DNA from: Sinohyriopsis cumingii
Lineage: Eukaryota > Mollusca > Bivalvia > Unionida > Unionidae
Direction of reading: 5' to 3'
DNA: 64,000 bases
Assembly: GCA_028554795.2 (NCBI GenBank)
Contig: CM068841.1
Location: 29,319,721-29,383,720 of the forward strand
Shown: positions 12,780 through 25,800 of the stretch, one piece after another
How positions within the stretch are numbered: position 1 is the first letter of the stretch
Layout of the letters: each line of letters opens with the position of its first letter
Program-made: the position numbers and the translations under genes
Notes under the pieces: generated by a model
The model's database searches: none
The model's input: the letters and a program-made list of their open reading frames with translations, nothing else
Told to the model about the DNA's origin: nothing

Positions 12780-13490
12780 TTTTGTTCCTGCCATATCAGC
12801 TAGTAAAGTTCGGATATTCCTACAAACTGCTGATATAAGCAAAGCATTCGGTTTGGACAATATTGGATCACACCTGCTGCAGTCAGCAATATGAGCAAAT
12901 CCTCCTCTGTTTTCCCCATATCATTATCAATACCTAAAGTTACCCCCTTTCATAATCAATATAAATAATTTCAGGCCAGTCTTACTTGCACTATCAAATG
13001 ATAATTTTATGATGTACATGTACATATCAAACCACAACATGCATCACCAAAACCAGTCTGATGAATTGATGGGACTAATACTTGTGTACCATTGGATGGC
13101 TTTTGACCTTGACCATTTAATGGCTTTTGACCTTGTAGATCATTATATTCTTATCGATAAATTGAAGATGTATAAATGTTATACAGCATCAGTATACCTA
13201 CTACTTTTGATCATGGTGTGTGGTAGTAAATGACAACCTTTCTAAAGAGGAATCAATAACATGGCAAGAACCACAGGGTTCTCTACTGGGTCCACTCTGC
13301 CTTTAAATTTGGTAACTATATTTCCTCCACTGATCTGTATGCAGATGATACTACCCTGTCTGATGGTAAACAATCCAAATCAGACTTAGAGGCATTGTTA
13401 CTATTGGCTTTGGTTAAATTAGATTCCTGGTGTAAGGATAATGGTATAAAGATAAATACTCAAATACTAAAATGTTTTAATCAATACTAA
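12780..13490 (+). pseudogene. Degenerate LINE reverse transcriptase fragment
   Basis: The + strand shows the ordered motifs of a non-LTR reverse transcriptase with frameshifts between them. Near 12830-12870 there is DISKAFGLDNIG (family K.A.G.DGI). At 13110-13170 there is MAFDLVDHYILIDKLKMYKC (family KAFD.VDH..LL.KL). Near 13235-13310 there is NDNLSKEE then QEPQGSLLGPL (family G.PQGS.LGP). Near 13330-13370 there is LYADDTTLS, the catalytic YADD. Near 13420-13460 there is KLDSWCKDNGIKIN. It lies on the opposite strand to the RNase H fragment at 10640-11650 and is a separate copy. No intact frame remains. Confidence 0.8.
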
Positions 13491-13813
13491 TAAACAAAGG
13501 AGAGAAAATTTGGAAAATTATACCACGAAAATTTGGAAAATTATACCACAAGTCTTAAATAGAACAATTCATGAACACAAATTGCAGCCCTAGACAAAAT
13601 TCTGTAATTGTTTACAACAATTTGCAATGTTATGAACAGATACAGGCTCTGTGTAAAAGAAAATAAATCATTTGATGTGGTTATTATCCAGAATGAAACC
13701 ATATTTGTCAGTCAAACAGGGTATAACGTTCTATAAAAGCTATTTTCAACCATATTAAGATTACTTCAATTTATTTTTTATCTGTGGAAAATGTTTGACA
13801 GGAATATATTGTA

Positions 13814-13889
13814 TAAATAATGTTGCAAATGACCTAATTTTAGTATGTATATAAATGTTGTAAATGACCTAATTTTAGTATGTATATAA
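13814..13889. repeat. Tandem duplication, unit about 38 bp, two copies
   Basis: Two adjacent copies of atgttg(c/t)aaatgacctaattttagtatgtatat. Confidence 0.8.
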
Positions 13890-14133
13890 TTAACATGTTA
13901 TGGTGACAAATCAATGTCATGAGTATGTTTTGTTTTATTGCTTTTATTTCTTCACTTCACCCCACCACAAATTTAAAGTTAGTCATAACTTTAGAGCAAA
14001 AGAAGAGATATGACATTACCTTTCTCACTGAGTATCATACATTCACAAACATGAAAGTATGGAGAGGAAATGCTGATGTTTCTTTTTTAACTGATATTAT
14101 ATTTCCTAAACAAGAGTTCCTTTTCTTTTTCAG

Positions 14134-14199
14134 GTTGAAGTCTTGAGTATGGCTGATTTCACAGTGAAGAATGCCCTCAACTTTGGAGAGACAACATCA
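14134..14199 (+). CDS. Candidate upstream integrin alpha exon (22 codons)
   Basis: A strong acceptor, ttccttttctttttcag, ends at 14133. The frame that follows stays open for 22 codons (it begins VEVLSMADF and ends NFGETTS) to a weak donor, tca|gtacat. Both ends are phase 0, which fits the phase-0 start of the firm exon at 19679. The peptide could be a propeller strand and loop, but it carries no FG, GAP or DxDxDG motif, so homology is not shown. It could equally be a chance acceptor in an intron. Confidence 0.35.
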
Positions 14200-14929
14200 G
14201 TACATTTTTGTCTTTTTTAACTCATTATTTTCAGATTTAAAAAAAATCTTTATGTACTATACTTTCTCTATTTACCACTGTTTTACAAGACCTCACTCAT
14301 ATTAGTCACACCTTTCCTAATGGTAGTTGTTACACAGTGGTCACCTGGTCATGAAGACCATTTTTGTACCCCCCCCCCATCAAATTTTCTATGTAAATAT
14401 CATGTGTGTACTGAGCATCTACTTTATGTGGCCAGGTCTTTACTAACTAAACAATGGTTTCTCCCCATCTTAAGTAGTCACTGGAGCATATTTGCAGTAA
14501 CTGCTCAACCGATGCAAACTAAAATTTTGTTCCATAAGGGAGGCATTGTTTAGATAAAGGTACATCACATGAATCGATGAGCAAACATTTGTTTTCTCGC
14601 TTATAATCACCATATGTATGAGAAATGGCAGCTATGGTTGGTCATACGGCTTCACTGACTTGACGGAGAACAAGTTCTCTCAAGATTTTAATGCACATAA
14701 AAATTGTTCCATAGAAAATAATTACACAGCTATAACGATCTGACTTTACTCTTAAATTTTTCCATACATAATAAATGTGTACCAAAAATGTAAAAATGGT
14801 TAAAATTGCTTTTAAACGTAACATAAACTACATTGCTTAACAGTTAACAGGCAGGCCTATGTGTATGGAGTTGGATAGGTAACATATGTTCTGTTTATAG
14901 TGCACTGCACTGGGTAAGTTTGCTACATG
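14200..14929. other. No recognised feature
   Basis: AT-rich sequence with a C9 run at 14370-14378. No exon or repeat family recognised. The missing end of the pogo-like copy B could lie here, but I could not find its terminal repeat. Confidence 0.4.
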
Positions 14930-17562
14930 CGTATCGAAGGGCTAAAAAGCCATATACTCATTGTTATATCATAATCCGCTTATGTTGACATCGAGCATGA
15001 GTACTGTATGTTGTGAGATATCCGCTTTTTATTTTGTTGTTGACATTTCTGGTAGTGGATATCAATCGGACGAGGCATTATCTTATAATCTATCTTCTGT
15101 CAGATTTTCAGCCACTTGCTAGTAATTAACATATTTACATAGACCAACAGTTGTCTGTGGATGGACGTAAACTTCATATTCTTTCCACTCAGAATTAAAT
15201 CCATCAGAACACCCACATGTTCTGTACTAATCCATGTCATCAGACCAGAACAGCTCTATCTCTATCGTTCATTGACCCTTTTTTAAATTGAGTCAAAGGC
15301 ATCATCACTCCGCTACCACAAATGTAAAAAAAAATTTAAAAATCTTACTTGCTCGTTTATTCAATATGCAGAGAGGAACTGTAACTACAATGGACCAAAC
15401 AACGGCCAATTCCTTTTTTAAAAATGTACCCAGATAAAATAGTTTGCTGAAATTTCAAAGAAAACATTACCTTTGAAGTACTGACTGTTATGAAAACATA
15501 CTAAGCAAATGAAAAAAAAAAATCAATCTCAATCATGAAATACAATTTATTGATGTTGCTGCCACAATAAGATATGGGCATTTGTTTTGTTCTTCAAAGC
15601 TGGCCTTTAGCGGTGACTTCAATAACGCATGCACTTCATCAAGGAAAGCCACCTACAATCTTCAATAAAAACAAAGAACTTTTCTTCAAAGGAAGTCAGT
15701 ACCAGACTTTTTCATTTCCCAACATGACTGGAACACGTTTACTATGCTGTGAAAGTTTCCTTTTTGTATTGAAAACGTTTGTGCTTATAAATGCTACCAA
15801 TTGTGGCTTAAAATGCAAACTAACTTTTACCGACATGGGACGTACTGAAGAGTAAGGTGCATCATCTTTTCTTGTGTGATTGTGCTATGTTTATCCACTG
15901 AATTCAGACCTATCTGACCTGTGACAAAATTATTGAATATTTTTAATCTGTGTGCATTTTTTCAATGGAATTACTTGTATTGTGGTTTCAATATATGTGA
16001 TGAGATTCACATGTGAGTACACGGTGTTGATACTCTATTCATGCTATACATAAGACATGTATGTATAATAATAATAATAATAATAATGAGGACTTTGTAT
16101 AGCGCATAATCTTTAGAAGCTCTAAGTGTTTTACAACATTAGACAATACCTATAAGATACAAAACATATAATAATATTATTACAAAAACATTAAAAAATA
16201 AAAAACATGCTGAGAATATTTCAGGTAGGAAACATTATTAGGTCTTTAAGTTTTTCTTGCAGTCGAAATAAGTGAGTTTTGAGAGCCCTCTTGAATGTAA
16301 TCACTGTGTCTTTGTGTCTAAGTTCAGTGGGCAATTCATTCCACATTGCTGGGCCCTGGTATGCAAAGGAACGCTGTCGATATGACTTTGTTTTCATAGT
16401 GGGAATAATGAGTATACGATTGTCAGAAGAGAAGCGTAAGTTTCTTGCTGGTGTGTACACATGGGTGAGATCGGATAGGTATGTTTGACTAGAGTCTGAC
16501 AGTGAAACGTAGCACAGAGAACAAATTTGGTGTTTGATTCTGGATCGAATGGATAGCCAGTATAGGGTACAGAGCAGTGGGGAGGTGTGCTCTGATCGTG
16601 TTACTCTAAGTATGATCCGAGCAGCTGTGTTTTGAACTTTTTTAAGTTTCTGGGGTAGACATTGAGATGAACCAGACAGAATTGAGTTACAATAGTCCAG
16701 TCTTGAAAGTACTAATGAATACACAAGTGTTTTAGTGGCATCAACTGAAAGATATTTGCGAATGGAGCTGATGCGTCTCAGCTCAAGATATGCAACCTTG
16801 CATATGTTCATGACATGTTGGTGCAATGTGAGAGTACTGTCCAGAGTAACACCTAGGTTTCATACTGATTGTGTGAATTTAATGTTGGTGTTGCTGGTAT
16901 TTATTGTTTGAGGTAAAGGATGTAAATGAGAAAGTCTTTGCGTTGTGGTCAGAATGGCCTCAGTTTTATCATCATTCATCTACAGCTTGTTACATGTCAT
17001 CCATGATTTCACATCAGAAATGCACCTCTCTACACCTTGGATGGTAGCATCAGCTTCAGTTGGGTGGCTAGATTTGTATCTTTAGGTTATCAGCATACGA
17101 TTGGTGAGACACTGGATGATGATCTATGAAACTTGAGAGCGACTGAGTGTAAAGAATGAAGAGAACAGGTCCAATAACAGACCCCTGTGGAACACCACAA
17201 CATAGATCAACTGGGCTGGAGTGTATTCCATTTGCAGATACAATTTGTGTCCTGTTGACATGTACACATACATGTACCATTCCATGGTTCTCTAAATAAA
17301 GTAAAATATATATGCCTTATCTGTTTTCACTACAGGTGTATTTCCAATTTAATATGCATCAGTTTAAGATGGTAACTTTGCCAGTGAAGCACATATTTTG
17401 CTACCCACATTTATTACCGACCCCCCACCACCCACAAATTTGTTTGGAGTACATAGATCATTTTCTTCAGCTAACTAACCTGGTTGCTTATAACATGGTT
17501 CGGTCTATAACACGGTCGGGTTCTACGGCTCTCAACTACCATGTTATAGCGGGGTCACAATG
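14930..17562 (-). mobile_element. pogo-like DNA transposon copy B, interrupted by a LINE
   Basis: Three blocks match copy A (43810-45606) in reverse orientation and in the expected order. The block 17562 to about 17330 matches the left end of copy A, including the terminal CATTGTGACCCCGCTATAAC-type repeat next to a TA dinucleotide at 17563-17564. The block 15860 to 15368 matches about 44430-44975. The block 15010 to 14930 matches 45005-45060 (cataagcggattatgatata). The LINE at 16068-17283 lies between the first two blocks. About 350 bp at 15010-15368 is absent from copy A. The far terminal repeat was not found. The TIR style and TA target site fit the Tc1/mariner superfamily, pogo/Tigger type. 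No transposase frame was recognised. Confidence 0.65.
16068..17283 (-). mobile_element. LINE 3' fragment (CR1/L2-like), 5'-truncated, with (ATT)n tail
   Basis: On the minus strand the fragment starts inside the reverse transcriptase. From 17283 it reads CGVPQGSVIGPVLFILYTQ, then SYADNLKIQI, a damaged YADD with the second D changed to N. After stops and shifts there is a 201-codon open stretch from 16826 to 16221. It carries the usual C-terminal motifs LSRLDYCNS, VQNTAARII and WNELPTELR. The 3' end reads agcgcata-type sequence followed by an (ATT)n tail, seen on + as (taa)n at 16068-16087. The same family occurs at 48085-49276. It sits inside pogo-like copy B and is younger than it. It is not functional: the catalytic region is damaged and the 5' part is missing. 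Confidence 0.85.
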
Positions 17563-18111
17563 TATGTCAAATTTGAAGCTGAGGCAGTTTGTTGTTAGGG
17601 TAAATGGTCAAACCAGCTAATTTGCTGGATGATGGAAAAAAGTAGTCATACTCACACAGCAGAAATGGAAGTTGTCTTTTGTGCCATTATGACAGGTATT
17701 GTGTCATATACTCATCAACTTGTGTGATGAAAACTTTAGTCTTTGAGATCAGATACAAGTTACAGCCATTTTCATCAGGGGTCATTTAATATTCAAAACT
17801 AAAAGGTAGGCAAAGTTTTGGTTCATAGGTTACAAAGAATTGCCAAATATTGCTTATTTTGATTCCCTTCTCATCATTTTGAACATAAGCTGACTGTCTT
17901 TTCATCTCAGCAAGACTGACTAATCTAGATATTGTGACATGGTACACAAAATAAGTTAACATCAGAGATTATTTTAAGTTGGTGATGGTTTCATTATAGG
18001 CTGGATTAAAGTGAGCAGGATACCATAATACTGTGTGAACAAAAATTGGGGAGAAAACAACATATATATGTATTTTATGATTTGCTGAATAGTGCACATA
18101 AAACAATCTTC

Positions 18112-18147
<36 letters not shown>
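18112..18147. repeat. (TAA)n microsatellite
   Basis: About 11 uninterrupted taa/aat triplets. On the minus strand it reads (ATT)n after tgcattgaatatc, so it could be the tail of a decayed retroelement, but no body was recognised. Confidence 0.85.
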
Positions 18148-18148
<1 letters not shown>

Positions 18149-18621
18149 TATTCAATGCATTGTAAATGTTAACAAAAGTTTGAATGGTGAACCTGCATAC
18201 AGAGCCACCTATGTAGCAAGTTTTACCTTTTTTCCATGGACAGACTCTCTTCATTTCAAGTATCAACAGCTGCCATTGTGACATTGATTTGAAATGTGTT
18301 TGATTTGCTCTGTGTTCAGTTTATTATTTATTAAGTAGTTATTTAATGGATAAATATTTTAATATAATTAAAAAAATAATTTGGACAATGAACATTGGCC
18401 TATGAAAAAGTTTAAATGTTAAGTCCACTCTCATTCGGTCCAGTTCAATAGATGATACTTTAGATGTCGTTCTTCATCTTTTAACTGCCGTGTGAAATTC
18501 TGTCCCAGATTCAATTTTCATTTAGTTGGCAAATCTGCAATTTGAAAAATGTGCTCTTGAAGAAAATGTTTGTAAGCACTGGGTCATGGTTTGTAATATC
18601 CATGTCTTGAACTGAATAAGT

Positions 18622-19626
18622 TTACTGTAGATGGCATGATAACAGTAAAATTTTGATTTATTTGACCAGCTTTATGTAGACGGCATAATAACAGTACAAT
18701 TTTGATTTGTTCGACCAGTTTAATGTAGATGGCATAAAAACAGTAAAAATTTTATTTGTTTGACCAGTTTACTGTAGATGGCATAATAACAGTAAAATTT
18801 TTATTTGTTTGACCATTTTTATGTAGACGGCATAATAACAGTAAAATTTTGATTTGTTTTCGACCAGTTTACTGTAGATGGCATAATAACATTAAAATTT
18901 TGATTTGTTTGACCAGTTTAGTGTAGATGGCATAATAACAGTACAATTTTGATTTGTTTGACCAGTTTAATGTAGATGGCATAATAACAGTAAAATTTTG
19001 ATTTGTTTGACCATTTTTATGTAGATGGCATAATAACAGTAAAATTTTTATTTGTTTTCGACCAGTTTACTGTAGATGGCATAATAACATTACAAATTTT
19101 ATTTGTTTGACCAGTTTAATGTAGATGGCATAATAACAGTAAACATTTTATTTGTTTGACCAGTTTACTATAGATGGCATAATAACGGTACAATTTTGAT
19201 TTATTTGACCAGCTTAATGTAGATGGCATAATAACAGTAACATTTTCATTTGTTCTGATGGTTTAATGTAGATGGCATAATAACAGTAAAATTTTGATTG
19301 TTTTGACCAGTTTAGTGTAGATGGCATAATAACAGTACAATTTGGATTTGTTCGACCAGTTTAATGTAGATGGCATAATAACAGTAAAATTTTTATTTGT
19401 TTGACCAGTTTAGTGTACATGGCATAATAACAGTAAAATTTTTATTTGTTTGACCAGTTTACTGTAGATGGCATTATAACAGTACAATTTTGATTTGTTT
19501 TCGACCAGTTTAATGTAGATGGCATAATAACAGTAAAATTTTGACTTTTTCGGCCGGTTTAATGTAGATGCCATAATAACAGTAAAATTTTGATTTGTTT
19601 GACCAGTTTAATGTAGATGGCATAAG
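18622..19626. repeat. Minisatellite, unit 49-50 bp, 21 copies, abutting an integrin exon
   Basis: Units contain gtagatggcataataacagt then aaaattttgatttgtttgaccag. I count 21 gtaga(t/c)gg-type words at spacings of 48-51 bp. The array ends about 50 bp before the acceptor of the exon at 19679. Each unit carries a T-rich stretch ending in CAG that resembles a 3' splice site. Confidence 0.95.
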
Positions 19627-19678
19627 GATATGATAATTTAATAGACAAATTACACTGAATTTTTTTTTCTAAATGCAG

Positions 19679-19882
19679 TGTGATGGTGATATTACTGTCA
19701 TACCCATTGACCAACCCCAGAGTGGCTCTAAGTTTGGATACATTGTTGAAGGGATCAATGTTGACAACAAAGGGATGGATGAATTGTTTGTTGGAGCTCC
19801 ATTCTACTCTGACTTTGTGAAGAAAAGAGTTGTTGCTCCTGAGACAGGACGTGTATATGTGTATCGTGTCACAACAGAAAAG
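19679..19882 (+). CDS. Integrin alpha exon 1 of window: FG-GAP repeat
   Basis: 204 bp, 68 codons, phase 0 to 0. The acceptor is tttttttttctaaatgcag and the donor AAAAG|gttaga. The peptide starts CDGDITV, then SKFGY opens the blade and DELFVGAPFYSD carries the GAP motif. It ends GRVYVYRVTTEK, the outer strand of the blade. The metal loop reads NVDNKGMDE where the canonical form is DxDxDGxxD: positions 1, 5 and 9 are N, K and E. Lysine at position 5 probably weakens or abolishes calcium binding in this blade. A minisatellite lies immediately upstream. Confidence 0.93.
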
Positions 19883-22800
19883 GTTAGAAACTGTATCATG
19901 ACTTTTATAAACCTCTTGCAAGCAGTGCCATGTTGTGGTTGCACCCATCTGTCTGTCTTGTGCTCATTATGATGCAAGAAGTACCTGATGAAGACAAATT
20001 TGATGGGCATATCTAGATTACTTTATTAGATTTATTTTGCTACTAAAATTGTTCCAATTATTTTTAAATTGAAATCATTTTAGGATTAAACTAAAAATAT
20101 TTGGTGCAAAGCCCCATTAGCATCATTGTATAAAAACCATTTGACACTGACAAATGAAATTTGTTCTGCATCGTTTTGCATGTATATGTCGGTAACCTAA
20201 TTAGATTTTTCATGCCAATTAAGCAATGTTGATATTTGTGATGATTGTTTTTGAACATTTTGGAACCAGTGACTTTGTGAAAACCTGGTACCATTGTATA
20301 AAAGCCACTGGACATGGACATATTTTGATGTATTCGCAGATAACCTGTTTTGATTTTCATGACACTAAAGTAATTTTATATTTTCCACTAAATGTTTTAA
20401 CTTAAACGTTTTTGGTTGAAGTATGTGTGGTTAACAAAACAAATAATTCCTGAAGGGCGATACACGCATGCCATCTTTTAAGACCATATTATTTTTATTA
20501 CACCAGATGTTTTAATTGCTTTAGAACTGTGAATGACATTAATAAACTGTATGCACATCTTTTGGTGGATGTAACATTTTTAGAATCTTGGCTGATGCTG
20601 TACATGCAGATAAAATATAATTCATTACAGAAGATATTGTACTTAAATCAAAAATTGCTCTAAATTGTTAAATTTTTGTGAAGGAATAAAAATTAATTCC
20701 TGAGGTATCATAACTAAAATAATTGCAAATTTCAAATGTCCAAAAGAGATTGCAACCTAAACAAGCACGAAGAAACAAATAATGGACATATTAATATTTT
20801 TTACTTGGAGAATTAAAAATTTCATATTGATAATTATAAATGCTTAATAGTGTCTATAAAACGAGGGAACACAGAAAAATAAGTTTTAATGGCCATAATT
20901 CAAATACCTACTCTAACTGCATATTGTTTCTCAGTCCAAGGACATTATTTGTTTTTTCTTCTCAGTACATGGGCTATTTTCATGTATCTTCTACCCTTTT
21001 GTTGTTCTGGTTCATTGTTGTATTTATATATTTCCTTTCAGCAGTTAATAATGCCTCAAAGTATAGGCAAATGTAAGAATAAAAGGGTAGTGTCAGATGC
21101 CTGTTTGTATCCATGGCATGTGTATGCACAATGGTTGCCCTATTTGTTGTTGTGGACAAAGTTTGGGACTTGCCAGACGTCTCCAGTTTAGAGAGGCTCT
21201 CTTGGGCACAGCTGAAGGCAAACCTGGTGTTGCTCCCTCACTTGGCAGTGGTGATGCAGCTGACTCAGAAGGCATTTGAAGGCCCAAGAGTGGCCAGGCA
21301 TCCTGTCCCCTCTTCTGTGCTTTCACTCAAGGACTCATCCAATAGGTACAGAATCCATTTGTTTGCTTGGCCTCTTGGCCCCATAAGACCCAGACTTTGC
21401 ATTCAGCTCTCTCTCCCATGTGGGAATTTTGGCAGGTACATGATGCCATCCCCTTTTATGGCTCTGAAGGCATAGGAACTGAAGGCAAAGACAAAAGTTT
21501 CTGTAGCCTTACACAGCATCCTTCAATTTGTTGAAGGGGGAATCTTTGTTTCCAGCAGCCTTGAGGGGACTGTTAGAGGCTACGGCCAAGGTATTGAAAC
21601 ATACGGTCTCAGTATCTATGGTGATCTCTTAATCTCAGGAGGAATCCAGCCTTGAAGATGTTTAAGGACTTGCAGGATCACAGCAAAAGCCACTTTATGG
21701 TTTTCCCCTCTGGACACAGGTCGTTTCTGTGATTTTGTTTGGGACAATAGATCTTCTGTTCAGGTTCTTCCATTTGGCCTAGCTTCTTCATCTTTAACCT
21801 TTTGCAGGGTGATGGGTGTAATAATGGCTCATTAAGGTCCTAGTTACTTAAATGACTAGTTGGTGCGGAGTGTCCTCTGATGTTCCCTTCTGATGGATAA
21901 TATATATACTCGATTTTAAGTTGACTCAACTACAAGTCACTACACCCCACCCACTTTTAGCACTTCAAAGACCTATTAGAGTTGCACTTTGGAAAAATAC
22001 ACAGGCCGAGAGAGAGAGAGAGGAGAACCAGTTATCTTATTGGGTGGAATATGTCACAAGTAAATTGACATAATACAATTTGTTCTAATTAAATCTGTTA
22101 AAATACATGATGCTTGATATTTGAAATCTAATTGTTTGATAAATCCATCAATTCAATTACAGGACATATTCCATTATAAAAATAGTTCTGAGTGATCCAA
22201 TTCACAATATCCCATAATTTGTTAATTCCACACATCTGACAAATAAAAAATGAAGTTCAGTCTACATTTTTTATAATTCACAATATACTATACCAAATCT
22301 ACTGTCATCTGGTAAAAAGTCCTAGAATCCATCCTTATTGATCATGGTCTGAAACCCTCCTTCAACTAGTCATTGTAAATTGTCATCATCTAGTCATTTT
22401 AAATTGTCATCAACTAGTCATTTTAAATTGTCATCAACTAGTCAGTAAATTGTCATCCACTAGTCAGTAAATTGTCATCAACTAGTCGGTAAATTGTCAT
22501 CCACTAGTCAGCAAATTGTCATCATCTAGTCATTGTAAATTGTCATCATCTAGTCATTGTAAATTGTCATCCACTAGTCATTTTAAATTGTCATCAACTA
22601 GTCAGTAAATTGTCATCAACTAGTCAGTAAATTGTCATCATCTAGTCAGTAAATTGTCATCATCTAGTCAGTAAATTGTCATCATCTAGTCATTGTAAAT
22701 TGTCATCCACTAGTCATTTTAAATTGTCATCAACTAGTCAGTAAATTGTCATCCACTAGTCAGTAAATTTTCATCCACTAGTCATTGTTAAATTGTCATT

Positions 22801-25800
22801 GTCTTGTCATTAATATCATTTGACTCCATTTCTTTGGCTTCACTGACATATGTGTCCATATGTGGAGATTGAGCACAGGCTGAACGTATCCAAGTCCTGG
22901 CTTGATCAGAGGATTGTCACATAGGAAAACAAACATTAACTGGATATTGTAGAACTTTACTTGGCACTGAACAAGTACGTGTAGTAAATTCTCAGCTTGA
23001 TCAAACAGATTGTCAACTTGAAAATAAACTGAGTTATGCCTATACAAGCCAAGCGCTTATAGGGCCATGTGCACATGCAGAAAACATGGGAAACATTGGG
23101 TATTAAATCTAACATTTGGAAAATGAAAATACAACCAAAATTGTTATTGCATCAAAGACAGTGGTTATATAGCAAGCACAAATATTAATACAAATACAGG
23201 TTGTTATGGCTTGCATGAAAATATACTTACCCACAGTAAACAACATTCATGGACACTTCACCATGCAGGTAGTGTTTAATTTACATGTAATATTTTCAAA
23301 TTATTAAATTCCAAATAATTGTAGAGGCAGTATTTTGTAATGAATACTGCCATGAATAGATGCAGTGCATACCATATCTAAATGGGAATAGAGGCATGAA
23401 AATGTAAAAAATATTTTAATTTACATATTTTTGTGCTCTGCAAACATCTAGAGTTTCCAACATTAACCCTAGATTTTAACAAAAAATGTTTGTACTTTGC
23501 ACTTGTAAGTCAACTCCTACTCTGCTAGAATAAAATGTCTTCTTTAAATACATTTCCCAATCATAATACCTTAAGAGAATTACTACTACCTCACAAATCC
23601 AGCCCGCCCAGATACTACTCTTAGGTAAAGGGAGATAAAAGTTGTCTGGAGACCTAAATGGTCTTTGGGTAGAGTGATCTCCTCTTAAGTATAAGGATTG
23701 GCAGCATAATGCCTCAACCCCTCAGTTACTACTTCTGCTCATGCCAAGAAGCATGCTCTTGTCATGAGAGACCTTGCGGATGTCAGAATCTACATGGGAG
23801 ATACAGGATCACAAGTTGGAGGAGTTTCACATCTGTATTTCCAACTTTGTTTTTCCTATGCCAACAAAGCTCTGTCTTTATAATTTGCTAAAACTTTGTC
23901 ATCATCACACATTTAGGTACTTGCATGGGGAGCCTAGGCAACTTCATATTCAGTTCAGGCTGTAATTATGTTGTATGTGCAAGTCTGTAGCACTTATAAA
24001 ACCTTCTAATATATGTGAAATTCCATTACGAATGGGTACATATCAGTGAGTTTCCATTCCAGTGCATTCATAGCATGCAGATGCCAACTTTAATGATTTT
24101 TTCTCATGCCAAAAAAATAAAAACGTGGACTGTGGGCCTTTTTCCCTACAGCAAATTGCCACATAATGGATATTATCGCACCTTCTTTGCAAGTATCATA
24201 ATGGTGCTTTAGTTCTCTTTAAGGTAAAAGATTTTGTCATTAATATAGATACTTGTGCACATTTCTGTCTTTCTTCTGCTCTGGTATATGCACGTTTTCT
24301 ATACTTAGTTTACTCAGTTGTATCTTCTTTGTGCATGTTTCCATAGGTTTGAGTGATGTTTATCTGCATAAACATTCCATCATATTTACTGAGCACTTAG
24401 AAACTTGCACAGCTAGCCTATACAACTTCACAAGATAGGTTCGGGCAACAATATTGATATGCATTTATGTCTTTTTGCCCTTAAGAAACTCTTTATATAT
24501 GTAAAATGTCATCATTGTTTGTTGTAAGTTTCCTTTACCATGGCATCCTTAGCCTTGGAATAACATGCTTCATGTCTTCTACCTGTAAATGCTGTCCTTT
24601 ACCTTCCCTACAAGTAGTATTGCAACTGAGATCATCTGCTATCACTTTTTTCCAGGTAACCATCATTTGGTATAGCTCTGTGCCCACTCTGTATTCAAAC
24701 ATCACATGTGCAGGCCCACAGGTTTGTACTTCTTTTCCTAACAGGTGGTATTTTCATTATATTTTACCTGTGTGCTTCATTGCTTTATTAGACTGTCTGT
24801 TATCAGTTTCTTTTAACATTTATCTCTCCACTGATATTGCATTCTAAAGACAGGTGCAGGGCTACAGTTTCATACATCTTACTCTATTTGTCTTACACAT
24901 TAGAACTTTGGGCAAAGCACAAAAATGTGCAGCTGGGGATGAAGACATCGCCAGTCTGCATGCTGACCTTTCCTCAGTGTGAGAATTTCTGGTGGACAAA
25001 GGAGATAAGTCAATCCTTACCCTTCAGCCATGACATGCAGGACATAGACACACTTCAAAAACAGTCCAGCATACAAGCCATCACAATAGAATTATTGGTG
25101 ACTACTATCTACCTTGCCTTCTTGTGGTTTGCCTATATTCCTATTAAGGACCAGCAAGGGAAAGAGCTACACAATCAGCCATGTTCCCTCTCGCTCAGAA
25201 GACATATGGACCAGTTACGTGCATCTAACATCCCATAACCCATCATAACCTGATGATCCTGATAATATCCTCAGTACATAATGGCCTAATTCCACTATGA
25301 CTATCATGGGACACATAATGGCCTATTTCCACTGTGACTAGCATGGGCCACATAATGGCCTGTTTCCACTGCATGGGCCACATATTTCCAATGGCCTATT
25401 TCCACTGCATGGGTCACATGCTAGGGATCATGAAGGGTCAAATCAACAATATTACAAAACTCAATCACTAACAACCCGACTTCTAGTATGTTGAACCCAA
25501 CTTTTGCAGACATGTGCAGGGACCAGTCTAACTGACATAACACTTCATTACTCATTCAGTACGATGCCAGGATTAGTTCCTAATGTTTAAACAGAGGTAT
25601 TCAAGATGTTGCTTGTTCTCAAGTTTCAACAGATGTCAATTTGTAATCGCTCTATATTCTGCTATGAGAAGAGATTTCTTTACTAAGTGATTGTATTGAA
25701 GTCATGGTTTCTGATTCAGGGCATTCTTTGAGTTTAGTGAGTGGCAGACCTCATCACTGTTTCGCAGCTAAGTCTCAAGCATTACAGGGTACTTCAGCCT

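Noticed and set aside
16279-16488. 69-residue + strand frame
   Set aside because: Shadow of the LINE coding sequence on the opposite strand.
21093-21475. Overlapping frames of 60-120 residues on both strands, at first suggestive of a host exon
   Set aside because: DIRS-like RT motifs follow at 21715-21840 on the same strand, so it is most simply part of a dead retroelement.
22370-22800. CRISPR-like array of short repeats
   Set aside because: Units are contiguous with no unique spacers, and the genome is eukaryotic.
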